64,000 nt of DNA. It comes from DATHXC01 sp035459965. Lineage in GTDB: Bacteria > Pseudomonadota > Gammaproteobacteria > Burkholderiales > Methylophilaceae. Positions 24,574-31,149 of this stretch are shown piece after piece. The translations under genes and the position numbers were made by a program. Positions within the stretch are counted from its first letter, which is position 1, and every line of letters begins with the position of its first letter. The stretch covers positions 128,086-192,085 of the forward strand of contig DATHXC010000002.1 in the NCBI GenBank assembly GCA_035459965.1, written 5' to 3'. Below the pieces are notes generated by a model that saw only the letters and a program-made list of their open reading frames with translations, did not search any database and had not been told where the DNA came from.

Positions 24574-25139
24574 ACTGGCTCATGTCACGTATTGCGAGAA
24601 TTTTAGGTAAGCCGGACTCACGGCTGAGCGGTTTCATTCTTTCTTATGGATTGAGCCGTCCATATAGCCACCTAAAGCATGGCGACGGTTCACCTTATAT
24701 GAGGCGGTTTTGGTTGATGCCACGCTGGCTTCTTGGCGAGGATGAAAAAGGGTTTCCGTTTCCACACAAGTGGGTGCCTATTTTGATTCGCCTTCATCAC
24801 ATTCAATCTGAAGATTGGGATCGCGATTATCACGACCACCCAAGCTGGTATCGCACCATTATTAAAACAGGTTGGTATAAGGAAAAGGACATCTACGGCA
24901 ATATCCATTTACGCCAGCAGGGTGAAACCAAAACTGCAACCGCAGACACATTTCACCGGATCACTGAGATTTCAGAAGGTGGTGTGTGGACTATTTTCAT
25001 CATGGGCCGGAAGACCAACGAATGGGGATTCCTGGTAGCAATAGATGGAATCATCCGCAAAATACCGTGGCGCAAGTATCAGTCAAAAAACACACGCAAG
25101 CCTGAAATATCAGATATCAGTTCAGGAGATCAACCATGA
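24570..25139 (+). CDS. Cupin-like phage protein
   Basis: This 189-residue protein has a segment RLHHIQSEDWDRDYHDHPSWYRTII with three clustered His residues, followed by ADTFHRI and VWTIFIMGRKTNEWGF. This pattern suits a cupin-like metal-binding barrel and occurs in many phage proteins of unknown function. The enzyme activity, if any, is not known. It overlaps Gam by four bases at its start. The last 25 residues are polar. Confidence 0.6.
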   Translation: MNWLMSRIARILGKPDSRLSGFILSYGLSRPYSHLKHGDGSPYMRRFWLMPRWLLGEDEKGFPFPHKWVPILIRLHHIQSEDWDRDYHDHPSWYRTIIKTGWYKEKDIYGNIHLRQQGETKTATADTFHRITEISEGGVWTIFIMGRKTNEWGFLVAIDGIIRKIPWRKYQSKNTRKPEISDISSGDQP

Positions 25140-25312
25140 GTATTCCAGGATGGATTTTGCCACTGGTGTTCACGATCGTAGCAATACTCATGGCCCTTAA
25201 TGCGCACTCAAAAGACTTTGGCGGAATCCTGTGGTGGATCGTAGCTATCGTTCTGAGCGTGGTGGCCTGGATGATTTACGGCATTTGCTACCTGGTGGCG
25301 CTGGCCGGATGA
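25136..25312 (+). CDS. Small two-span membrane protein
   Basis: This 58-residue frame starts with ATG at 25136 after CAGGAG (ribosome site) and ends with TGA at 25312. It has two hydrophobic helices (WILPLVFTIVAILMALNA and GGILWWIVAIVLSVVAWMIY). Its start overlaps the preceding stop and its stop overlaps the next ATG, as in a translationally coupled series. No family known. Confidence 0.55.
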   Translation: MSIPGWILPLVFTIVAILMALNAHSKDFGGILWWIVAIVLSVVAWMIYGICYLVALAG

Positions 25313-25506
25313 AACAAGGCATTACAGCACTGTATGAATGGGCAGACCAGCTGCTAGCCAAGGAAGAGATTGTCCAGCAGCTCACGCCGATCCAGCTGTA
25401 CATCGTAAAAGACATGCAAGAGCGCCGGATCGTGTGGGGAACCGTTAAACAGCGTGGCTTCATGGAAAAACTGGCAGTACTTCACCTCGGGGAAATATTG
25501 GAATGA
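25309..25506 (+). CDS. Small helical phage protein
   Basis: This 65-residue protein, MKQGITALYEWADQLLAKEE onward, overlaps the stop of the membrane gene (ATGA) and the ATG of the next gene. It is mostly helical. I start it at 25309 because of coupling; an upstream start at 25231 would overlap the membrane gene in another frame. Function unknown. Confidence 0.5.
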   Translation: MKQGITALYEWADQLLAKEEIVQQLTPIQLYIVKDMQERRIVWGTVKQRGFMEKLAVLHLGEILE

Positions 25507-25745
25507 ATCACACCTGCCACGCCATCAATTGCAGTAAGACCGTACAGCCGAAAATGCTGATGTGCTTGAAGCACTGGAAGATGGTGCCCGCTGAAACACA
25601 GTTGAAAGTGTGGAAGCTATACCGTCCTGGCCAGGAGATCGACAAGCAGGCCACAGCTGAGTATATCGAGGTGGCCAAGCTGGCCATCGAGCAAGTGCAC
25701 CAAAAAGAATTGGCAGCAACCAGGCCAACCAGGCAGTTGTTTTAA
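25503..25745 (+). CDS. Cys/His-rich small phage protein
   Basis: This 80-residue protein has an N-terminal Cys/His cluster (CHAINCSKTVQPKMLMCLKH), a probable zinc site, then WKLYRPGQEIDKQATAEYIEVAKLAI, a pattern found in a widespread phage protein family of unknown function. It overlaps the preceding gene by four bases. Confidence 0.6.
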   Translation: MNHTCHAINCSKTVQPKMLMCLKHWKMVPAETQLKVWKLYRPGQEIDKQATAEYIEVAKLAIEQVHQKELAATRPTRQLF

Positions 25746-25784
25746 CCCGTTGCTTGCCACAACACATTAATAGAAAGGTATCAC

Positions 25785-26066
25785 ATGAATCAAAGTCAAT
25801 TAGTAGATGCAATTTCCAGCAGCGCCACGAATCAGGGCGTTTCCAAAACAGCAATCAAGTTTGTCCTGGATGAGCTTACAAAGAAAGTCCAGTCAGAGCT
25901 AAAAAAAGGTGGTGATGTCACGCTGCCTGGCTTGGTTAAATTCTCAGCGGTGAACAAACCAGCCCGCACTGGCCGCAATCCATCAACCGGTGCTTCGCTA
26001 CAAATACCAGCCAAAACCGTGCCAAAGGTTGCAGTACTCAAGCAGCTGAAGGACGCATTGCTTTAA
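25785..26066 (+). CDS. HU-family DNA-binding protein
   Basis: This 93-residue protein is a member of the HU/IHF family. It carries VTLPGLVKFSAVNKPARTGRNPSTG in the core, where PARTGRNPSTG is the HU arm. HU and IHF bend DNA; in Mu, HU/IHF at the control region and centre site help form the transposition complex. This phage-encoded copy probably helps transposition or packaging. AGAAAGG lies upstream of the ATG. Confidence 0.9.
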   Translation: MNQSQLVDAISSSATNQGVSKTAIKFVLDELTKKVQSELKKGGDVTLPGLVKFSAVNKPARTGRNPSTGASLQIPAKTVPKVAVLKQLKDALL

Positions 26067-26083
26067 GCATTAAACCTTCACCT

Positions 26084-26108
26084 TCTGGCCGTTGTTTCAG
26101 CGGCCAGA
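26084..26108 (+). other. Hairpin downstream of the HU gene
   Basis: TCTGGCCG and CGGCCAGA pair around a nine-base loop. No T run follows. It may be part of a weak terminator or an mRNA end-protecting hairpin. Confidence 0.5.
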
Positions 26109-26132
26109 GTGAGGCGGTTTGATACATGAAAC

Positions 26133-26174
26133 TGCATCAAAAGTACATTTTATTGCATCCAAAATGCATTTTAA
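26133..26174. repeat. Two 21-bp direct repeats, operator-like
   Basis: Copies begin TGCATC at 26133 and 26154, a 21-base spacing or two helical turns, and match at about 17 of 21 bases. The second copy contains the palindrome AAAATGCATTTT at 26161-26172. It lies in the gap before the next gene and looks like a tandem regulator site. Confidence 0.4.
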
Positions 26175-26195
26175 AACTACAAATTGGGGATTAAA

Positions 26196-26390
26196 TTGAT
26201 TCGAGAAACCATTAAAAAAGCAAAGATGGAGCTGCACGACTCGCATACTAACCACAAATGGTTTTTTGACATCGATTTCATGCTTCCGCAGATAAAAATA
26301 TTTAAGAACGGTTTGCCAAAAACCACGGTGAATAGCATCGAATTGCCACTATCCAACGATTATTTAATGAGCTTAACAAAGGGCCTGTAA
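26196..26390 (+). CDS. Hypothetical small phage protein
   Basis: This frame probably starts with TTG at 26196 after GGGGA (64 residues); an ATG at 26226 would give 54. The product is basic at the N-terminus (IRETIKKAKMELHDSHTNHKWFF), then has LPQIKIFKNGLPKTTV. It overlaps the next gene by one base. No family was recognised. It may be a small regulator or not expressed. Confidence 0.4.
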   Translation: MIRETIKKAKMELHDSHTNHKWFFDIDFMLPQIKIFKNGLPKTTVNSIELPLSNDYLMSLTKGL

Positions 26391-27067
26391 TGACTAAGAG
26401 TGAAGCCATCGAAAAAATTAAGAAATGCCTGAAGCTGTCGGCCAGCAGCAATGAGCATGAGGCGGCTAATGCATTGCGCCAGGCTAAAGCGATCATGGAG
26501 AAATTTGAGATCGATGATGCTGACATGCTGGCCAGTGATGCTGGCGAGAGCTATGCAAAAGCAGGCGCGACTCGCAAACCGAGTACTTGGGAATCTAGAC
26601 TTTCATCCAGGATATCCAGGGCATTTGGCTGCAAGAAAATTTTTATACAGGGCGATGGCAAATGGTTGTTCATTGGCATTGATCCATACCATGAGATCGC
26701 CAGCTATACATTCAGCGTTTTATATCGTCAATGCAAGCGTGCAAGGGCTAACCATATCAAAACCAAGCTCAAGCGCTGCAGCCCGGCAACTACCGTCAGG
26801 CGAGCCGATCTGTTTTGCGAAGGCTGGATTTATTCAGTGGCAGGTTTGATCCAGGACATGGTGCCTGGTGAAAAGAAAACGCTGGCCATAGAAGCCTATA
26901 TTGCCAAAAATTACACTCAGCTGAGCAAGATTGAGCCGCGCGATCGCAATGCGGGTCGAAATCTGCAAAACCACGATATGCGTGATTTTTCACAAGGTCT
27001 AGATTCAGGGAAAAGTGCTGAATTAAACCGTGGCATGGGTACCGAAAAACAAGGCTTAATCACTTGA
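26390..27067 (+). CDS. DUF2786 domain protein
   Basis: This 225-residue protein has an N-terminal DUF2786 segment (AIEKIKKCLKLSASSNEHEAANALRQAKAIMEKF). The second part, with SRISRAFGCKKIF, YRQCKRAR and DLFCEGWIYSV, resembles the C-terminal domain often linked to DUF2786 in phages. The function is unknown. Its stop overlaps by eight bases the 3' end of an antisense-oriented gene at 27060-27347. Confidence 0.77.
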   Translation: MTKSEAIEKIKKCLKLSASSNEHEAANALRQAKAIMEKFEIDDADMLASDAGESYAKAGATRKPSTWESRLSSRISRAFGCKKIFIQGDGKWLFIGIDPYHEIASYTFSVLYRQCKRARANHIKTKLKRCSPATTVRRADLFCEGWIYSVAGLIQDMVPGEKKTLAIEAYIAKNYTQLSKIEPRDRNAGRNLQNHDMRDFSQGLDSGKSAELNRGMGTEKQGLIT

Positions 27068-27347
27068 AGTTCACTCCAGCCTGCTCGACTTTCAGTGCAC
27101 ATTCCCTGCAAAGTGGCCTTGCGTCACATGCACGGTGGTATTTGCGCGGGCCAAAGCGTTCCCGCAGCGCGCGAGTTCCGGCAGCTGACACTATGAAGCC
27201 TGGCATGCCATCGTCGGTAATTCCTCTCTCAATGAATCCGCCATGCAGCAGATCGAGCAGCGCATCCTCTTTAACGCCACAGTTTAGGATGCCGAAGTCT
27301 TCTATACGCTTTAATGCACTTATGTTTAATAACGCTTTGGAGGCCAT
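27060..27347 (-). CDS. Antisense-oriented winged-helix-like protein
   Basis: This 95-residue frame lies opposite to the surrounding early genes. The product ISALKRIEDFGILNCGVKEDALLDLLHGG...ERGITDDGMPGFIVSAAGTRALRERFG looks like a genuine winged-helix fold; the C-terminus has three Cys (CDARPLCRECAL). The plus-strand frame over the same region is Ser/Pro-rich and unstructured, so I prefer the minus one. No good ribosome site lies upstream of the ATG at 27347. Function unknown. Confidence 0.5.
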   Translation of the reverse strand: MASKALLNISALKRIEDFGILNCGVKEDALLDLLHGGFIERGITDDGMPGFIVSAAGTRALRERFGPRKYHRACDARPLCRECALKVEQAGVNFK

Positions 27348-27350
27348 GTA

Positions 27351-27791
27351 ATGGCTGACATGAAGTTAGGTGACAAGTTGCGCAATAGTGAGCTTGCACA
27401 GATCCATATTGCCATCAAACAGCTCGGGATCGATGACGACACATATAGAAGTATCCTCTGGACAGTCGCACGTGTTTCATCCGCCAAAGACCTTGATTTT
27501 CACCAGCGCAAGCAGTTGCTTGAGCACTTCAAATCAAAAGGCTGGAAGGCCCGGCCACCAGTTAAGGCGAAAGCAGCACGTCCACTGTCTACCGATCCGC
27601 AGCACCAGATGATCCGTGGCCTGTGGCTTGAGCTGCATGAGCTTAAAGCTGTTCTTGATCCTTCTGAGGCAGCAATACAACGATTTATCAAGAATCAGAA
27701 GCGCGTCGACCGTATTGAATGGTTGAAAGATAACCAGGCTAGCGACATCATTGAGGCGCTTAAAGCCTGGAAGGCTCGGGTGACTAAATGA
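27351..27791 (+). CDS. gp16/DUF1018 regulatory protein (Mu gp16-like)
   Basis: This 146-residue protein has the N-terminal DUF1018 pattern (ELAQIHIAIKQLGIDDDTYRSILWTVARVSSAKDLDFHQRKQLLEHFKSKGWK) of Mu gp16. Members are annotated as phage regulatory proteins; the role is not established. GGAGG lies before the ATG. The C-terminal half (QMIRGLWLELHEL...WLKDNQASDIIEALKAW) is typical. It overlaps the Mor-like gene by four bases, as in Mu where gp16 and gp17 lie close to mor. Confidence 0.87.
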   Translation: MADMKLGDKLRNSELAQIHIAIKQLGIDDDTYRSILWTVARVSSAKDLDFHQRKQLLEHFKSKGWKARPPVKAKAARPLSTDPQHQMIRGLWLELHELKAVLDPSEAAIQRFIKNQKRVDRIEWLKDNQASDIIEALKAWKARVTK

Positions 27792-28138
27792 GCAAGAAAC
27801 AAAAACACAGCGTCGCTGCAGAGTTCCTGGAAGACCTTATATACTTTAATAAGCAAGTATTGATGGCAGCGGGGATTGAGGAAGAAAAGGCCACTGTGAT
27901 GTCCCGCGACACCGCTAAAAAGATGTGTGACGAATGGGGCGGCCAGATCATCTACTTCCCTAAATGGCTGCGCGCCGGTCTTTCCGATCGCGATATGCAG
28001 CTGTGGAATGAATTTAATGGCAAGAATCAAAGCGAGCTGGCCCGCAAGTACAACCTGTCAATCCAGAACGTCTACCGGATCATTGATTTCATGCGTGTAC
28101 AGGAAACTGCTAAACGCCAGGGCCAGCTAACGCTGTAG
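27788..28138 (+). CDS. Mor/C-family middle or late transcription activator
   Basis: This 116-residue protein belongs to the Mor family. It has the beta-strand pattern GGQIIYFPKW and the C-terminal helix-turn-helix (SELARKYNLSIQNVYRIIDF). Mor and C in Mu activate the middle promoter and late promoters by binding dyads near -35. Only one such gene was found, so it may directly activate the promoters at 15044-15070 and 7669-7694, or another C gene may lie outside. It is the last regulator before the phage end. Confidence 0.9.
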   Translation: MSKKQKHSVAAEFLEDLIYFNKQVLMAAGIEEEKATVMSRDTAKKMCDEWGGQIIYFPKWLRAGLSDRDMQLWNEFNGKNQSELARKYNLSIQNVYRIIDFMRVQETAKRQGQLTL

Positions 28139-28172
28139 TGAAATTGTCTTTATCTCGCGTTACACTATATAT

Positions 28173-28424
28173 ATGAATGCAAAACTGAAGAGAATGTCAC
28201 GTCGACGCTACAAGATAGCGATGCATAAAGCGCATAAGGCTCAAGTAGAATTATTCTTCCAAGATGCCTTGGCTGGTTTTAGAGACAGGTCGATTAAATC
28301 AGTAACGCCGAGGATGATTAGGGATGCCTTAATAAAGAAGGCAGAGGAATTGATTGAGGTACCTAATTACATTATTGAGCGTGATCCTTTGAATCCCAAT
28401 AACCTGATAGTTAATTTAGCCTAA
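28173..28424 (+). CDS. Small basic protein at the phage right end
   Basis: This 83-residue protein is strongly basic at the N-terminus (MNAKLKRMSRRRYKIAMHKAHKAQ), with FFQDALAGFRDRSIKSVTP and DALIKKAEELIEV after it. No family was recognised. It lies 34 bases after the Mor gene, preceded by an AT-rich stretch (TACACTATATATATG). It is the last phage-like gene before the putative end. Confidence 0.5.
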   Translation: MNAKLKRMSRRRYKIAMHKAHKAQVELFFQDALAGFRDRSIKSVTPRMIRDALIKKAEELIEVPNYIIERDPLNPNNLIVNLA

Positions 28425-28640
28425 TTTTCGGGTTCGATTTATTTGCAGTCTATGCAATACTCTTTCAAACCTTGAATCCCACCTTGTCCCGTTTTGTTGT
28501 GGCTCATCCCACTTATCTCATTCAATATCTATGATTTATATCAAGAGGGTTCAACAGATGTCACTTTGTTATGTTAAGGCACAGAGTTAAGATAAGCCTC
28601 TCAGCCTTTTAAACCAACCTATTACTATGAATGATACGCT
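28425..28640. other. Gap holding the prophage right end
   Basis: These 216 bases hold the boundary between phage and host. Two copies of ATCCCAC lie 30 bases apart (28476-28482 and 28506-28512), each followed by a T-rich stretch, and may be transposase-binding sites. No complete end could be fixed without the other phage end. The rest is AT-rich. No gene is seen. Confidence 0.35.
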
Positions 28641-29093
28641 ATGGAACTAATATTATGGCGCCATGCTGAGGCAGAAGACAGCTATCCCGATATGGATCGT
28701 GTGCTCACCAGCAAAGGCCTGTTGCAGGCAAAGAAAATGGGGGCCTGGCTTCGCCAGTACATGCCGCGCAATACGCGCATCCTGGTCAGCCCGGCAACCC
28801 GCACCCAGCAAACCGCAAACGCTCTGGAGTTGCCGTTTACCACGCTGGAGTCCTTAGCTCCCGGCGCCTCACCCCAACTGATACTGGAAGAGGCACAGTG
28901 GGCAACGGCCAATGATGCGGCGCTCATTATAGGGCACCAACCCACTTTGGGCATGGCAGCTGCCTTTGCCATGACGCACAAACCGCATTACTGGTGCATC
29001 AAGAAAGGTGCGGTGTGGTGGATAGCCAGCCGCGTGCGCGGGCATGAAGAGCAGTCAATTATCCGTGCAGTGGTATCACCCGATTTTGTATAA
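28641..29093 (+). CDS. sixA: Phosphohistidine phosphatase SixA
   Basis: This 150-residue histidine phosphatase of the SixA branch has the catalytic RHG-type motif near the N-terminus (LILWRHAEAED), the conserved arginine in PATRTQQTA and the second histidine in LIIGHQPTLG. SixA removes phosphate from phosphohistidine in phosphorelay and PTS proteins. No strong ribosome site is visible before the ATG. It is the first host gene after the prophage. Confidence 0.9.
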   Translation: MELILWRHAEAEDSYPDMDRVLTSKGLLQAKKMGAWLRQYMPRNTRILVSPATRTQQTANALELPFTTLESLAPGASPQLILEEAQWATANDAALIIGHQPTLGMAAAFAMTHKPHYWCIKKGAVWWIASRVRGHEEQSIIRAVVSPDFV

Positions 29094-29155
29094 ACTACAA
29101 GATAGATACCAATTAGCTTAATTAAAAAAACCCTTACTTAAAAATAATAGTGTGG

Positions 29156-29191
29156 CGGCTCTATTTGCATGCTTTGTAGCATTTAGAGCCG
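29156..29191 (+). other. Hairpin in the ParA gene leader
   Basis: CGGCTCTA and TAGAGCCG form a perfect 8-bp stem, with TGC/GCA pairing further in. It ends 21 bases before the ATG of the ParA gene. A terminator for sixA (no T run) or an mRNA leader structure are possible. Confidence 0.5.
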
Positions 29192-29212
29192 ATAGAATTT
29201 CGGAGAAGTAGC

Positions 29213-29848
29213 ATGAGAACAGTATTAATCGCCAACCCTAAAGGCGGCAGCGGCAAAACTACACTCGCCACCAACCTTTCTGGCTACTTTGCCAATCGTG
29301 GTCGTCATGTGGTGCTGTCTGACATGGACAGGCAACAATCTTCGCTGAACTGGCTGGAGCGTCGTCCCGATAACATGCCACTAATTCATGGCCTGAATGG
29401 TCGCGGCAAGAATGCGGATAGCCTGAGTGCGGACTGGACGATTATCGACTCCCCTGCCGGCTTGCATGGAGAAAGGCTTAGCGAAGCCGTCAAGCGTGCT
29501 GACTGGGTAGTGGTGCCCATGCAGGCTTCGACTTTCGATATTGGTGCCACCCAGGATTTCCTGCAGGTTTTGCGTGAGGAAAAAGCTGTGCGCAAGGAGC
29601 GTACCTTTGTCGCCATGGTCGGTATGCGCATCGATAGCCGTACGCGCGCTGCTGCAAGCTTGCAGGCTTACCTGGAAGAGAGCGATTTCCCCGTGATGGG
29701 CCATTTGCGCGATGCACAAATCTACGTGCAGGCTGCGGAGCAAGGCGCCAGCCTGTTCGACCTCAGGCCGTCACTAGCCGCACGGGACATTCAGCAATGG
29801 GGCCCCTTGCTGCACTGGCTGGTCAATGCTGACCGCAACTCACTCTAA
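29213..29848 (+). CDS. ParA-family ATPase, orphan
   Basis: This 211-residue protein has a deviant Walker A (NPKGGSGKTT), a Walker A' region (LSDMDRQQSS) and Walker B (WTIIDSPAG). It is shorter than chromosomal ParA (about 260 residues) and has no ParB-like neighbour, so it probably positions some cell structure rather than segregating a replicon. ParA-like proteins partition chemoreceptors, carboxysomes and plasmids. GGAG precedes the ATG. It lies between sixA and the CYTH-CHAD gene. Confidence 0.83.
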   Translation: MRTVLIANPKGGSGKTTLATNLSGYFANRGRHVVLSDMDRQQSSLNWLERRPDNMPLIHGLNGRGKNADSLSADWTIIDSPAGLHGERLSEAVKRADWVVVPMQASTFDIGATQDFLQVLREEKAVRKERTFVAMVGMRIDSRTRAAASLQAYLEESDFPVMGHLRDAQIYVQAAEQGASLFDLRPSLAARDIQQWGPLLHWLVNADRNSL

Positions 29849-29958
29849 GCAGAACAAAGCTTAAGTTACCCTTTACTTCTTAATCTGGCTTAACCGCCTT
29901 AGAGGTAGAATTCAGGCTTAACCTGTCAACTTGCATCCTCTATAACACTTTGTAATCA

Positions 29959-30966
29959 ATGCTCAACGAAATCGAACTCAAGCTGCGCATGTCAGCCACA
30001 GATGAGCCTAAGTTACGGCAGCATGCTGCTATCAAAAAGCATGCCGTGGGGGAGCCCATTACCCGCGCGCTGATCAGCATTTATTACGATACGCCTGACC
30101 TGGCCTTGCTGGATGCCAAGCTCAGCCTGCGCGTGCGCAGCATGTCTGGTGGCTGGTTCCAGGCTATCAAGAGTGCGGGGCAATCCATAGGCGGGCTACA
30201 TCAACGCCTGGAGTGGGAAGACCTGCTCACAAAGAACCAGCCGGATTTCAACAAGATCGTCGAGCCGCATCTGGCGCATATTTTTTCTGACCACAATCTG
30301 CGCAAGGCACTCAAGCCGGTGTTTGTGGTTGATGTCATGCGCACAGACTGGCACTTGAAATACAGCGATGGTACTGAGATCGAAGTATCACTCGATTTAG
30401 GTGAAATCAAGGTCTGCGAGCCACGTGTGTGGGAAAACATCGAGCCGCTGAATGAGCTGGAGATTGAGCTCAAGCATGGCAATGGCTCGCACCTTTTTGA
30501 GCTGGCGCTGGCACTGCAAGAGGATATTCCTTTCAGCATTGAGAATTTGAGCAAGGCGCAGCGCGGCTATAGCTTTATCCGGCCGATGCCTACCATCCAG
30601 ACCCATTCACAGGCGACTAAAATCCCGGTCAAAAATCAAACGCCCCAGCAACTCGCGGTCGACTGTCTCACGCAGATTCAGGCTAATCATGAGATATTGC
30701 AAAAAGTGAATCACACCGCATCCGTCAGCCAGATGCGCTTTGCGTTATATCGGCTGATCACTGTGGTGGAATCGTTGAATCTAAAACCGGGGTTTCTGCG
30801 CAAGCAGCCAGGTTTATTAAAAGAACTACACTGGCTGGATAAATTCCTCATCACCCCTTGCGGCAGTAAAGATTACACCAAGCTGCAAAATGCCCTCAAC
30901 AGCCAGCGCTACCAGCGCCTGCTATTAAGTCTGGGCGCTTTGTTGCATACCGAGATGCATATCTAA
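29959..30966 (+). CDS. CYTH-CHAD inorganic triphosphatase
   Basis: This 335-residue protein begins EIELKL, the CYTH signature, followed by acidic and basic strands that build the triphosphate tunnel (LSLRVRSMSGGWFQAIKS, EIEVSLDLGEI and ELEIELKHG). The C-terminal part (about 220-335) is helical and resembles a CHAD domain, which binds polyphosphate, although only part of the usual length is present. Proteins of this architecture are inorganic triphosphatases such as YgiF. ATP or polyphosphate metabolism is the likely role. Confidence 0.85.
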   Translation: MLNEIELKLRMSATDEPKLRQHAAIKKHAVGEPITRALISIYYDTPDLALLDAKLSLRVRSMSGGWFQAIKSAGQSIGGLHQRLEWEDLLTKNQPDFNKIVEPHLAHIFSDHNLRKALKPVFVVDVMRTDWHLKYSDGTEIEVSLDLGEIKVCEPRVWENIEPLNELEIELKHGNGSHLFELALALQEDIPFSIENLSKAQRGYSFIRPMPTIQTHSQATKIPVKNQTPQQLAVDCLTQIQANHEILQKVNHTASVSQMRFALYRLITVVESLNLKPGFLRKQPGLLKELHWLDKFLITPCGSKDYTKLQNALNSQRYQRLLLSLGALLHTEMHI

Positions 30967-31149
30967 AACATCGCAGCAGGCTTATTCGCTGCAAAACTTT
31001 CCCAGCGCTACCTAGCCCTTTCAACACCCACCAGACTAGTAATTTTCCCTATGTGACCATAGTTACTGAACTATGCATAGCATGAGCAGATACTCCATGC
31101 TCAATACACAGATTCATATAATTAACTGTACCAGCCTGGGGATAACATC

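Larger units (their letters stand above)
1..28530. mobile_element. Mu-like (BcepMu-type) prophage, left end outside window
   Basis: This is a transposable phage with a contractile tail. A DDE transposase, MuB-like ATPase, Gam, gp16, Mor-type activator, gpF, gpG, gp27 to gp29-like packaging proteins and a sheath/tube pair are all present and mostly in Mu order. Late genes run on the minus strand from about 15.0 kb to the left edge and early genes run on the plus strand from 16.0 kb to 28.4 kb, so the transposition arm lies at an end with the opposite polarity, as in BcepMu. The late arm stops inside the tape measure gene; baseplate, tail fibre and the other phage end lie outside. The right end must lie between the last phage-like gene (stop at 28424) and sixA (28641); 28530 is only a placeholder. 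The genes seen look intact. Confidence 0.93.

Noticed and set aside
27064..27351. Plus-strand frame over the antisense-oriented gene
   Set aside because: The product is Ser/Pro-rich, without a recognisable fold, starts with TTG and has no ribosome site; the minus-strand frame looks more like a protein.
28425..28450. GGTTCGATT resembling a tRNA T-loop near the phage end
   Set aside because: No acceptor stem, anticodon arm or D-loop could be paired around it, and Mu-type phages do not need a tRNA site.
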